A stretch of 47,578 nt of DNA from a virus (IMGVR_UViG_3300042868_005712:1-47578); one strand, 5' to 3'; shown: positions 14,760-21,811, counted from the stretch's first letter. The notes: a model not told the origin generated them from the letters alone. Translations and numbers: made by a program.

Positions 14760-14848
14760 GGTTTTCTCCTGTTAATAGACTTCGGAAGGTTAACTACAAC
14801 TAATAAAAATATTGCTAGTAATAAAAAGAAACTAAACACACTAATCAC
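14756..14848 (-). CDS. Possible tiny membrane peptide (30 aa, GTG start)
   Basis: A GTG overlaps the stop of the upstream 51-aa gene (GTGA) and opens a 30-codon frame, ISVFSFFLLLAIFLLVVV followed by a basic NLPKSINRRKP tail. This would be a single membrane-spanning peptide with a positive end. It stops just as the RNA polymerase gene begins, so ribosomes finishing here could reinitiate at the unusual polymerase start. The short length and non-ATG start make it uncertain, but the hydrophobic-then-basic design is hard to explain as chance. Confidence 0.4.
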   Translation of the reverse strand: MISVFSFFLLLAIFLLVVVNLPKSINRRKP

Positions 14849-15000
14849 TGTGCTTGTTCTTTCATCTTGATATCACCTGTAAACACATAATAGCTAATAC
14901 CTGCGATAAGACTAAGCCATACTGGAAGTGGTGAAATAACCACTGAAAATAAAGTTAAAAGTGTTAATAATAAAAATGTATCTTTTTGCATTGTTGCCAT
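14845..15000 (-). CDS. Small membrane protein (51 aa)
   Basis: A 51-codon gene has a strong ribosome binding site (AAGGAG, 4 nt before the ATG). It starts MATMQKDTFLLLTLLTLFS and has two closely spaced hydrophobic segments (about 9-25 and 28-43), with a PLPVW turn between them and a charged tail. It is the first gene after the long hairpin at 15052-15097, and two tiny frames separate it from the polymerase gene. It could be an early inner-membrane effector; no family is recognised. Confidence 0.6.
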   Translation of the reverse strand: MATMQKDTFLLLTLLTLFSVVISPLPVWLSLIAGISYYVFTGDIKMKEQAQ

Positions 15001-15034
15001 AAATCTCCTTTATTATAATTATTTTGTGAGATTG

Positions 15035-15097
15035 AAAAAAAATAAGTAATTAGCCCCCACCTAATATAATCCTTTCGGAAAATATTAAATGAGGGCT
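15035..15097 (-). terminator. Long GAAA-tetraloop hairpin followed by T8
   Basis: On the minus strand, 15097-15052 folds into a stem of about 21 pairs with a few G-U pairs and one T-T mismatch pair of positions. The outer arms are AGCCCTCA and TGGGGGCT, and the loop is GAAA closed by C-G pairs. A run of eight T follows at 15042-15035, about nine bases after the stem. It may terminate or attenuate early transcription before the polymerase gene, or be an RNase III-type processing site as between T7 early genes. Confidence 0.55.
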
Positions 15098-15101
15098 TAA
15101 A

Positions 15102-15452
15102 CTACTCAGCACAACTTCTTTCGATTCTACTTAAAGCTTCAAAGTAAGCATGACTATAAGCCATTCTCCACTCCTTATACTTTTTTCGATATTCGATTTC
15201 TTTTTGTAAAGACTTCTTAATCATCAATCTAGAAACAAATTTAGGTACATCTTCTACACCTACCTTTGCTCTTTGGAAAGAAAGTAACTCCTTCTTATTT
15301 AAACTAGTCTGTTCTTCTGGACTTAATTCAAATGTTTCTAAAGTTACTTTTTCCTTTAATGGAACTAATTCCTGAGTAGCCTCTAAAGCAATTTTACTTG
15401 CTAATTCTGCCTTTTGAATTCGTTCTTTAAACAGCTTCAACAGTTTGAACAT
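15102..15452 (-). CDS. Hypothetical early protein, helical (116 aa)
   Basis: The function is unknown. The protein is highly charged and mostly helical, with likely coiled-coil stretches: LLKLFKERIQKAELASKIALEATQ at the N-terminus, then a KVGVEDVPKFVSRLMIKKSLQKE region and a basic/aromatic helix EYRKKYKEWRMAYSHAYFEA. It has no membrane segment. It starts inside the upstream 85-aa gene (26-nt overlap) and ends just before the long hairpin. Its place among the genes transcribed before the phage RNA polymerase suggests an early host-takeover function; the target cannot be guessed. Confidence 0.65.
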   Translation of the reverse strand: MFKLLKLFKERIQKAELASKIALEATQELVPLKEKVTLETFELSPEEQTSLNKKELLSFQRAKVGVEDVPKFVSRLMIKKSLQKEIEYRKKYKEWRMAYSHAYFEALSRIERSCAE

Positions 15453-15684
15453 TTTTCAATTCTTTCTTAGATATCTTGCGATAGGGAAAGGCTGTGTCTT
15501 TTAGTTTTGCACCAAAGACTTTTGTAGACTTTAGACCTTCTGATAAGTAGTAAGTTAATTCTCGGTAGAATTCTTTACTATCTTTCTCATAGTCATAAGC
15601 TATATCAGCAACCAACCAACTCATAGGATAATATTTGTTACCTTTACGATCTGTCAAAATAATGCTAGTATCGATTGTATCCAT
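15427..15684 (-). CDS. Hypothetical early protein (85 aa)
   Basis: No family is recognised. The protein begins MDTIDTSIILTDRKGNKYYP and contains a Tyr-rich helical middle (MSWLVADIAYDYEKDSKEFY) and a basic segment (FPYRKISKKELKN). It is soluble, with a likely mixed fold. It starts one base after the stop of the upstream membrane-protein gene, and its 3' end overlaps the next gene by 26 nt in another frame. It is one of the early-region genes between the twin promoters and the phage RNA polymerase. Confidence 0.65.
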   Translation of the reverse strand: MDTIDTSIILTDRKGNKYYPMSWLVADIAYDYEKDSKEFYRELTYYLSEGLKSTKVFGAKLKDTAFPYRKISKKELKNVQTVEAV

Positions 15685-15685
15685 A

Positions 15686-15964
15686 TTATTTAACCTCTGT
15701 AATTAGTTGATCATTTTTCATGAACATTCTTGTAATTGCAATTTTAGCACCAGCACCTGCAAATGCTGCAGTTGTTGCTAAACCTGCACCTACTACAGTA
15801 ACACCTAGTATTTTAGGGGCTATTGCAACTGTTGCTACACCAATACCAACCCAAGCTGCTTCTGAGAGTAATACAGCCATACCTGCTTTAAGGGTACGAG
15901 TGTCTGACACGTATTCAGCAACTGAGTTTCCTGCTTTTTTAAACTTCTCTGTAAATCTACTCAT
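15686..15964 (-). CDS. Ala/Gly-rich early membrane protein (92 aa)
   Basis: The N-terminus (MSRFTEKFKKAGNSVAEYVS) is basic and amphipathic. Two long small-residue hydrophobic segments follow (about residues 28-50, AGMAVLLSEAAWVGIGVATVA, and 52-72, ILGVTVVGAGLATTAAFAGAG). A short polar end follows. This suggests an inner-membrane protein with two helices packed through glycine and alanine. AAGGAA precedes the ATG at a good distance. It might insert in the host membrane early in infection; no homologue is recognised. Confidence 0.65.
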   Translation of the reverse strand: MSRFTEKFKKAGNSVAEYVSDTRTLKAGMAVLLSEAAWVGIGVATVAIAPKILGVTVVGAGLATTAAFAGAGAKIAITRMFMKNDQLITEVK

Positions 15965-15980
15965 GATTAATTTCCTTAAT

Positions 15981-16106
15981 TTAAATTGATTTAATTCTCT
16001 CGGGCATATAACCTTTGAGATGATAACGTCTTGTATTACCTTGATAAAATCTTTTCAATTCTATTGCTGGTAATTTACTACGTTTTCTTTTTGAAAAGAA
16101 TAACAT
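15981..16106 (-). CDS. Small basic early protein (41 aa)
   Basis: A 41-codon gene has a very good ribosome binding site (AAAAGGAG, 4 nt before ATG). The product is strongly basic: MLFFSKRKRSKLPAIELK, then RFYQGNTRRYHLKGYMPERIK. Many Arg/Lys and few acids suggest nucleic-acid or ribosome binding. The predicted H-type pseudoknot at 16119-16157 ends four bases before the Shine-Dalgarno core, so translation is probably controlled by RNA structure, perhaps by the protein itself. The function is unknown. Confidence 0.6.
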   Translation of the reverse strand: MLFFSKRKRSKLPAIELKRFYQGNTRRYHLKGYMPERIKSI

Positions 16107-16118
16107 AAAACTCCTTTT

Positions 16119-16157
16119 TGAGATGCTTCATCAGGCTGTTGGATCTCACCCAACAAC
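16119..16157 (-). promoter_or_regulatory. Predicted H-type RNA pseudoknot before a ribosome binding site
   Basis: On the minus strand, TGTTGG (16155-16150) pairs with CCAACA (16142-16137), with two more outer pairs possible. The loop sequence TGAGAT (16148-16143) pairs with ATCTCA (16124-16119). Loop 1 is one base, there is no base between the stems on the other side, and loop 3 is 12 bases (GCCTGATGAAGC). This geometry is standard for a compact pseudoknot. Four bases later comes GGAG for the 41-aa basic protein. Confidence 0.55.
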
Positions 16158-16172
16158 TAAGGGGAGACCTTT

Positions 16173-16457
16173 TCAGCTTACAAGGATAGCTTGCTTTACA
16201 ATTACTTTATTAAAGTTTTTAAAATAAATTTCTAAACCATTAATTTCTTTTAATTGTAAATTACCTCTTTTATTAATCATTCTAACCTTCGGGATTTCTC
16301 CTTCAACAATTAGACGAACAATAAAGCGTCCATATGTTTTGGCAGTAGATTTACTTGGACTTGTAAATAAACTTTTTAATTCTCCTTCAATAGCATCTTG
16401 AGTAATCTCATATGCTGCTGTCGGATCATTAGTACCGTGATATACTACCATACCCAT
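16173..16457 (-). CDS. Possible ADP-ribosyltransferase-fold early protein (94 aa)
   Basis: The start MGMVVYHGTNDPTAAYEI, the middle LFTSPSKSTAKTYGRF and the strand VRLIVEGEIPKV follow the order seen in small ADP-ribosyltransferase-like domains: a His-Gly-Thr strand, an 'S/T...A..YG' helix, then strands. Phage ADP-ribosyltransferases are known to modify host RNA polymerase or other proteins early in infection. No catalytic Glu of the usual QxE/ExE type can be placed with confidence in 94 aa, so this is a tentative fold call. AAGGA lies 9 nt before the ATG. Other small beta-rich folds are possible. Confidence 0.4.
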   Translation of the reverse strand: MGMVVYHGTNDPTAAYEITQDAIEGELKSLFTSPSKSTAKTYGRFIVRLIVEGEIPKVRMINKRGNLQLKEINGLEIYFKNFNKVIVKQAILVS

Positions 16458-16612
16458 TTAGGTGTTTCCTTTCTAGGTAATTGTTGTTGAATATAATTAA
16501 CTAATCTTATTACTAAAGCTGTACCGATAACTATAATAGTTACAAATACACCAATCATAACAAAATGAATTAATAATGACAACATCGCTGCTGCAAAAAT
16601 TAATCTAATCAT
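16445..16612 (-). CDS. Small membrane protein (55 aa)
   Basis: The protein starts MIRLIFAAAMLSLLIHFVMI and has one or two continuous hydrophobic segments (about residues 3-40), then a basic/polar end YIQQQLPRKETPKWVW. The start chosen shares one base with the stop of the upstream 37-aa gene (TAATG), which argues for coupling. A longer version of this frame (to 16711) would need a TTG start and is rejected. It is an early-region membrane protein of unknown role. Confidence 0.55.
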   Translation of the reverse strand: MIRLIFAAAMLSLLIHFVMIGVFVTIIVIGTALVIRLVNYIQQQLPRKETPKWVW

Positions 16613-16725
16613 TAGAACTGTACTCCAATACGAGTCAAGCCTTCTGTTGCGATTAACCATCCTGCAAATACAAATGATACAGCAAATAATAAGCCAATCG
16701 CTTTCATACAAATTGATTCAAACAT
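16612..16725 (-). CDS. Tiny membrane protein (37 aa)
   Basis: ATG at 16725 follows GAAAGGAAG with ideal spacing and opens a 37-codon frame, MFESICMKAIGLLFAVSFVF, then AGWLIATEGLTRIGVQF. It has a single hydrophobic helix (about residues 8-25). It is the first gene after the lower promoter-like repeat, and its stop overlaps the next ATG. The strong ribosome binding site and operon position support it despite the size. Its function is unknown. Confidence 0.55.
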   Translation of the reverse strand: MFESICMKAIGLLFAVSFVFAGWLIATEGLTRIGVQF

Positions 16726-16752
16726 TTTACTTCCTTTCATTGGTTGTTTGTA

Positions 16753-16783
16753 CTTCTATATAAGATACCCAAAAACCCGCAAA
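16753..16783 (-). promoter_or_regulatory. Early promoter-like direct repeat, copy B
   Basis: These 31 bases are identical to 16931-16961. On the minus strand they contain TTGCGG and TATAGA separated by 16 bases, a fair match to a host sigma-70 promoter, with TTATATAG just inside. The copy abuts the stop codon of the 41-aa gene and lies 28 nt before the next ATG. Together with copy A it probably drives the early genes up to the phage RNA polymerase. Confidence 0.6.
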
Positions 16784-16909
16784 TTAATTTAGTAAAAATT
16801 CAACTACTTTAAACCCATTTAATTTAGCCTTGTTAGCTTCATATAATAGGGTAGTAGTACCCGTGTACTTATTATTTAAATCATAAATACGATAGACAAC
16901 GTTGTTCAT
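16784..16909 (-). CDS. Small early protein (41 aa) between the two promoter repeats
   Basis: ATG at 16909 follows GAAAGGAAATCC and opens a 41-codon frame beginning MNNVVYRIYDLNNKYTGTTT and ending in a KLNGFKVVEFLLN segment. It is a soluble, mixed strand/helix micro-protein without a recognised family; the pattern of a short strand, a turn, a YEANKAK helix and a strand could be a minimal alpha/beta fold. It is the first gene transcribed from repeat copy A and so may be the earliest gene expressed in infection. Confidence 0.55.
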   Translation of the reverse strand: MNNVVYRIYDLNNKYTGTTTLLYEANKAKLNGFKVVEFLLN

Positions 16910-16930
16910 GGATTTCCTTTCTTTGTTTGC

Positions 16931-16961
16931 CTTCTATATAAGATACCCAAAAACCCGCAAA
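16931..16961 (-). promoter_or_regulatory. Early promoter-like direct repeat, copy A
   Basis: This is the upstream member of the 31-bp identical pair, with TTGCGG, a 16-base spacer and TATAGA on the minus strand. Its upstream edge coincides with the T-rich tail of the terminator at 16967-16994. The arrangement (late terminator, then promoter, then early genes) points to the start of the early transcription unit. Confidence 0.6.
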
Positions 16962-16994
16962 AATAAACCCCCAAAAACCGAAGTTTAAGGGGGT
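16959..16994 (-). terminator. Rho-independent terminator with C(UUCG)G loop
   Basis: On the minus strand, ACCCCC (16994-16989) pairs with GGGGGT (16972-16967), and AAAC pairs with GTTT across a TT/TT internal mismatch. The loop is TTCG closed by C-G, an extra-stable tetraloop. A T-rich tract TTTATTTTT follows. It lies eight bases after the stop of the oxygenase gene and closes the long structural operon. Confidence 0.85.
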
Positions 16995-17001
16995 ATTTTA
17001 A

Positions 17002-17553
17002 TTATCTAAAGCTAGGACCGTGTAACCATAAAGCAGCACTGTAACGTGTACCTTTAGTTATTGGAGTTGCTCTGTGTTGTAAGTAAGAAGGGAATACGAC
17101 AATAGAACCTTTTTGTAAAGGAACAAAGTCAACACCACTATTTTGTATTTCTAAATGACCACCTTCAAATTCAGAAGGATCATTTAATAAAATTATTGCT
17201 GTTAATTTTCTATCTGTAGGTGTATTTGAAAGAAAGAAAGTATCTATATGCCAATCATAAAAACCTTCTTGTTCATATTTAGCCATTTGAACTTGCTCAG
17301 GCTCTGTAGCTATAAAATTCCAACCAGCTTCTTTGTTTGCATAATTAATATTATTAAGCATAACAGCTTCTAGCCAATGATTCTTTTGTAGCCAAGCGAT
17401 ATTAGTTTTACGAAGGTTATTATTTTGATTCTGACCTTCAATACCAATAGTAGCTTCTTGTTGAACAAGTTGCTCTCTTTCTTTTAACAATAATTCACAT
17501 AGTTCACTTGGAACAGCATTATGTCTAATCCAAAAATGTGGTAAATAACTCAT
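17002..17553 (-). CDS. 2-oxoglutarate/Fe(II) oxygenase, prolyl-hydroxylase-like
   Basis: This enzyme is predicted to couple 2-oxoglutarate decarboxylation to hydroxylation of a protein or small molecule. The iron triad is present: WHID (His and Asp, about residue 100) and LQHRATP (His, about 160). The 2-oxoglutarate-binding Arg follows in TRYSAALWLHG. The segment FEGGHLEI is typical of the prolyl 4-hydroxylase/PKHD branch. At 183 aa it is a catalytic domain only. It is the last gene of the structural operon, next to two fibres with Gly-Pro-Thr repeats, so fibre proline hydroxylation is a reasonable but unproven role. Confidence 0.87.
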   Translation of the reverse strand: MSYLPHFWIRHNAVPSELCELLLKEREQLVQQEATIGIEGQNQNNNLRKTNIAWLQKNHWLEAVMLNNINYANKEAGWNFIATEPEQVQMAKYEQEGFYDWHIDTFFLSNTPTDRKLTAIILLNDPSEFEGGHLEIQNSGVDFVPLQKGSIVVFPSYLQHRATPITKGTRYSAALWLHGPSFR

Positions 17554-17563
17554 ATAATTTCCT

Positions 17564-18580
17564 TTATTTATTTTCTTTTAATTGTCTTAGTTCTTCTTTG
17601 AGAGCTAATACTTCTTCTGTTAATTTAATTACAGCTACTAAAGCAGCGTTACCATAAGCTAATGATAGTGTTCCATTAGAGTCTTCCATAACTGCTTCAG
17701 GAATAATCTTTTGAACATCTTGAGCAGAAGCACCCACTTGACGCTCACCACTATCAATACGAGTATAAGTACCGCATTTAACCTTAGCCAAGTCTTGTAG
17801 AAATGTTGGTGATAATGAAGACCAATCTTTCTTCAATCGTTCATCTGAGTAAGCTGTTACGTTGCTAACAGCTGTAAGATTACCACCAAAGGTTGCATCA
17901 TTATTCTCAAGATTTATTGTAAGGGGCCAGTTTCCGTTAAACGTTGCCCAAGTCAATGAGTTATTTCCATCACCACGTAATACATAAAAAGTACTACTAT
18001 TACAATGAATCATTGAGCTTCTGTTGTCAGAATCTCTTAAATAAATTGTTGGTGAACCGTTATTAATCTCAATATTGTTAGGTGTTACGTTAGGTCCAGC
18101 AGGTCCAGTAGGACCAGTTGCCCCTGTAGGTCCAATAGAACCAGTTGGTCCTGTGGGTCCTGTAGGTCCAGTCGGTCCTGCTACTGTAGATGCTGCCCCT
18201 GTGGGTCCTGTAGGTCCAGTCGGTCCTGGGGCACCAGTTAAACCAGTTGGTCCTGTAGGTCCAGTAGGTCCAGCAACAGTAGAAGCTGCCCCCGTTGGTC
18301 CTGTAGGTCCAGGGGGTCCAGCAACAGTAGAAGCAGCTCCTGTGGGTCCAGGTGCTCCTGTGGGACCTGTAGCCCCTGTTGGTCCTGTAGAACCTTGAGG
18401 TCCTGGGGGTCCAGCAACAGTAGAAGCTGCCCCCGTTGGTCCTGTGGGTCCAGTTAAGCCTTGTATTCCCTGAGGTCCAGTAGGTCCTGTCGGACCGGTT
18501 AAACCAGTAGGTCCTGTGGGACCCGTAGGTCCAGTAGCACCATTTAAAGCACTACTGATTAATGAACTTAAAGTTGTCAT
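17564..18580 (-). CDS. Collagen-like tail fibre with S74 self-cleaving chaperone
   Basis: A short head ([14 protein letters not shown]) leads into a Gly-X-Y rod of about 150 residues, mostly Gly-Pro-Thr. The rod is broken several times by the same four residues STVA (GAA-STVA-GP). A beta-rich tip domain follows (about 175-240). The C-terminus has the Peptidase_S74 intramolecular chaperone signature [10 protein letters not shown] near residue 245, with the catalytic Ser-Asp, and ends in a coiled coil [20 protein letters not shown]. The chaperone would trimerise the fibre and then cut itself off. It is probably a trimeric receptor-binding fibre. Confidence 0.88.
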   Translation of the reverse strand: MTTLSSLISSALNGATGPTGPTGPTGLTGPTGPTGPQGIQGLTGPTGPTGAASTVAGPPGPQGSTGPTGATGPTGAPGPTGAASTVAGPPGPTGPTGAASTVAGPTGPTGPTGLTGAPGPTGPTGPTGAASTVAGPTGPTGPTGPTGSIGPTGATGPTGPAGPNVTPNNIEINNGSPTIYLRDSDNRSSMIHCNSSTFYVLRGDGNNSLTWATFNGNWPLTINLENNDATFGGNLTAVSNVTAYSDERLKKDWSSLSPTFLQDLAKVKCGTYTRIDSGERQVGASAQDVQKIIPEAVMEDSNGTLSLAYGNAALVAVIKLTEEVLALKEELRQLKENK

Positions 18581-18625
18581 TAGTAAATTCCTTTATTTAT
18601 TATTGTTTAAGTTATTAATCCACTA

Positions 18626-21600
18626 TTAAGGTGTACCAAAACCTGTTACATCATTTGCAGCAATAATTGCTCCAGTAGATGAAATAGAGAATACAGGTGT
18701 ACCGTTATAATTGAATTTTAAAACACTTCCAACTTGAGTAACTGTAAAGTTTGTTGTAACAATACCTTGAGGTCCAGTTGGTCCGGTAGGTCCAGTCGGT
18801 CCTGTTGGTCCTGTCGGACCGGTAGGTCCAGCAACAGTTGAAGCTGCACCAGTAGGTCCTGTCGGACCGGTAGGTCCAGTTAATCCCTGAGGTCCAGTTG
18901 GTCCGGTAGGTCCTGCTGCACCTTTAGCACCAACGTTAGCAATTACTTGCCAAGTAGACCCATCATAGATAACTTGTAATGTGGTTTGTCCTACATCAAC
19001 AACTAGATCTTCAGCTATACCTTCAATTGTTTTCCCATTTCTGGCAATAGTTAAATTATTAGTTGTCCAATTAGCACCGTCTGTAATTACAACAACACTA
19101 CCAAGTACAGGAGAAGCAGGTAAGGTAATTGTAAATGAACCAGCAGAAGTATCAGCAAGATATTGAGCATTAGAAACAGCAGTTGTATTGCCTGTAACTT
19201 TAACCCATGGAGCAGCAGCACCTTGCGGTCCAGTAGGTCCAATAGAGCCTGTTGGTCCTGTGGGTCCTGCAGGTCCAGTTAAACCAGTAGGTCCTGTTAA
19301 ACCTTGTATACCTTGAGGTCCAGTGTCGCCAGTAGCGCCAGTTAATCCTTGTAAACCTTGAGGTCCTGTTGGTCCAGTTAACCCTTGTATACCTTGAGGT
19401 CCTGTTGGTCCAGGTGATCCAGTGGGACCAGGAGCACCATCAGCGCCATCTTGACCATCAGCACCTGTATCACCTTGTGCTGCTACTACGCTCCAATATG
19501 TTACATTTGGTGGGACAACCCCAACAACGGCACCTGAATTAAAGCTGTTTCTACGATAAGTTGTACCAGTAGGTGCACTATCTGGTCCTCGTGTAACAAG
19601 ATCACCCTCTATGTAAGCAATACTACCATTATACGGACCCTTCCAATACCACATAGCATCAGCACCATCAACACCATCAGAGCCATCACTACCAGCAGGA
19701 CCATCAGATCCATCCATGCCTTGTAAACTAGCTAACCACGCTGTTTGACTTCCAACAAAGCCATTACTAACTGCTATCTCATATGCAGAAGCACCATCTA
19801 TACCATCCATGCCATTAGAACCAGCAGGACCATCAGCACCATCAGAACCATCAAGACCAATCTCGCCTTTAGCAGCTATTAAATCCCATATCACTACACC
19901 CAACCACAATGTACCTGGTGTAGTTCCACTCACTGATGGATTATCAAACTCTGGATAAAAATCATTTCTACGCCAAGTATTACCTGCGTAAGTAACAATA
20001 TCACCTGCGATATAAGAAGTACTAGAAGAGAATGCGCCTTTCCAATACCATATAGCATCAGCACCATTAGCACCAGGGGCACCATCCATGCCATTCAGAC
20101 CATTAATACCATCTATGCCATTCAGACCATTAATACCATCTATGCCATTAGCGCCTGCTGCACCGTCTGCTCCAGTTGGACCTGTTGCACCAACTGCGCC
20201 TTGTGCTGCAATTAATGTCCAAAATGTTCCTTCTGAAGGTGTATCACCAACGTTACCACCATTAGAATTAATACGATACCAAGTTTGTCCATCATAAGTT
20301 GCTACATCACCAACTGCGTATGGAGTACCTAAACCATAAGCACCAGTAAAATTCCATAAAGCATCTGTACCATCAATACCATTTAAACCATCAGCGCCAT
20401 TCATACCATCAGCGCCAGCAGGACCGGTTGGACCAACTAAAGCTGCATTAGCTACTGTTGATTTCTTTACTGTATTATCGGTTGCATCAAGAACCAATAC
20501 ATAATCGTTTGCACCATCTACTGTGGTAATTGTAGAATAGTTTTCAATACTATTTAGTTTATTATCTAATGCTGTTTGTAAACCAGTAATAGAACTAATA
20601 GGGTGTTGATCTGATAAAGACTTATCTGTTAAAGCATTATGGCTAGTAGCACTAAAAGATAGTGAGTTAGCTGCTTGAGCAGTTAATCTACGAACACCTG
20701 CAATTTGAACACCTGCCGCATTAGCATATGAACCTGTATGTAAAACAATTTGATACATAGGAACTAATTCAGGTAGAGGTAACCCGTAGTCTTCAAATGA
20801 TTCTGCGTATACATTATCAACGTTATTAGATATATAACGACCCATTACTAATTTAATAGGTTGATTCTTATCATTAGTTGCAATTAACCAATAAGACAGG
20901 TATTTATTATTACCTGCATCTGCTAAAGCACCAGAACCGTTTGTAATAGGATTATATCTAGCATGAGAAGTACCCGGAACCCAAGGGTCTGTAGCGGCTG
21001 TTCTTTCTACATAACCAGTACCGTTTAAATATAATACAGGTAAAGAAGCTATGCCTTCTAAAATTTGATTATAAGAACCATCGGGTGTAGCAGAATGTGT
21101 AATATCATGATTGATATCTTCATCTGCAATATTAACAGGTGCAGCTACAGCAATAGTAACAGTGTCGCTGTTTAGTGTATAACTTAAGGCACCACCCGAT
21201 CTCCAAATAGCACCGATGTCTCTATGTTGTGAATAATGCCACTGTGTATCTCTTTGTACTGAGTGACGTTCATCACCTACAATAATTGCTTTACTATTTG
21301 TTGCATCCCAATAAATATATGCTACTAATAAATCTTCTTTAATACTTGGATTGTCACCTACATCTTCTAGCTGTTCTGTTACAGGATCAAGAGCAATATA
21401 GTGACCACCACTAGAATTTGCAATTTGAATTGTCTTATTAGAACTAATCGCAATTGTTTTACCACGATAGTAGACATTAACTGTACCTGTAGGTGTTAAT
21501 GTAAGTGTTCTTGTTGAATTATTAAAACTAATAGCTGTATCAGTTCTAGACATGAAACCTGTCATATCAGCAGTTAATTCTCCAATGCCCAAATTTACAC

Positions 21601-21811
21601 GGGCATCAGATACGCTTGTTAAATCAGATAAATTATTACTTGCCTTTAACTTATCAGAACCTAATTCAAATACAGATTCTGTGCCATCATCTTTCTTTAA
21701 AAAGATTTTAGCGTCATGTGTGTTAACAGCTAATTCACCTAGATTAAGTTGGGTAGTAAGGGGTACTTTACCCCCTACTGCCGATTTCTTTATCTTAATA
21801 TTATTTGCCAT
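18626..21811 (-). CDS. Large tail fibre with collagen-like segments and Trp-rich binding modules
   Basis: The N-terminus [20 protein letters not shown] is a virion-attachment head like that of the next fibre upstream. Beta-rich domains fill residues 50-450. Three similar modules follow near residues 484, 585 and 719, beginning [18 protein letters not shown] and AMWYWKGPY with GD.V...G..Y/W patterns. They resemble small carbohydrate-binding modules and are separated by Gly-X-Y stretches rich in [10 protein letters not shown] and GPTGPQG. The protein ends abruptly at DVTGFGTP, the point where related fibres often continue into an S74 chaperone; here none is present. It is probably a long receptor-binding fibre. 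Confidence 0.87.
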   Translation of the reverse strand: MANNIKIKKSAVGGKVPLTTQLNLGELAVNTHDAKIFLKKDDGTESVFELGSDKLKASNNLSDLTSVSDARVNLGIGELTADMTGFMSRTDTAISFNNSTRTLTLTPTGTVNVYYRGKTIAISSNKTIQIANSSGGHYIALDPVTEQLEDVGDNPSIKEDLLVAYIYWDATNSKAIIVGDERHSVQRDTQWHYSQHRDIGAIWRSGGALSYTLNSDTVTIAVAAPVNIADEDINHDITHSATPDGSYNQILEGIASLPVLYLNGTGYVERTAATDPWVPGTSHARYNPITNGSGALADAGNNKYLSYWLIATNDKNQPIKLVMGRYISNNVDNVYAESFEDYGLPLPELVPMYQIVLHTGSYANAAGVQIAGVRRLTAQAANSLSFSATSHNALTDKSLSDQHPISSITGLQTALDNKLNSIENYSTITTVDGANDYVLVLDATDNTVKKSTVANAALVGPTGPAGADGMNGADGLNGIDGTDALWNFTGAYGLGTPYAVGDVATYDGQTWYRINSNGGNVGDTPSEGTFWTLIAAQGAVGATGPTGADGAAGANGIDGINGLNGIDGINGLNGMDGAPGANGADAIWYWKGAFSSSTSYIAGDIVTYAGNTWRRNDFYPEFDNPSVSGTTPGTLWLGVVIWDLIAAKGEIGLDGSDGADGPAGSNGMDGIDGASAYEIAVSNGFVGSQTAWLASLQGMDGSDGPAGSDGSDGVDGADAMWYWKGPYNGSIAYIEGDLVTRGPDSAPTGTTYRRNSFNSGAVVGVVPPNVTYWSVVAAQGDTGADGQDGADGAPGPTGSPGPTGPQGIQGLTGPTGPQGLQGLTGATGDTGPQGIQGLTGPTGLTGPAGPTGPTGSIGPTGPQGAAAPWVKVTGNTTAVSNAQYLADTSAGSFTITLPASPVLGSVVVITDGANWTTNNLTIARNGKTIEGIAEDLVVDVGQTTLQVIYDGSTWQVIANVGAKGAAGPTGPTGPQGLTGPTGPTGPTGAASTVAGPTGPTGPTGPTGPTGPTGPQGIVTTNFTVTQVGSVLKFNYNGTPVFSISSTGAIIAANDVTGFGTP

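Noticed and set aside
16119-16136. CTGATGA sequence suggesting a hammerhead ribozyme core
   Set aside because: No GAAA partner and no three-stem arrangement around a GUC-type cleavage site can be drawn; the pseudoknot explains the sequence better.
16445-16711. 88-aa version of the small membrane protein with N-terminus MYESDWLIICC
   Set aside because: It needs a TTG start without ribosome binding site and covers the 37-aa gene, which has a strong one; the ATG at 16612 overlapping that stop is better.
18075-18398. Plus-strand open frame of Gly-Pro-Val repeats opposite the collagen-like fibre
   Set aside because: It is the antisense reading of the repetitive Gly-Pro-Thr coding sequence; no ribosome binding site, and every supported gene is on the minus strand.
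17564-21811. Dense short repeats resembling a CRISPR array
   Set aside because: The repeats are in frame, encode Gly-X-Y triplets and lack spacers of uniform length; they are collagen-like coding repeats.
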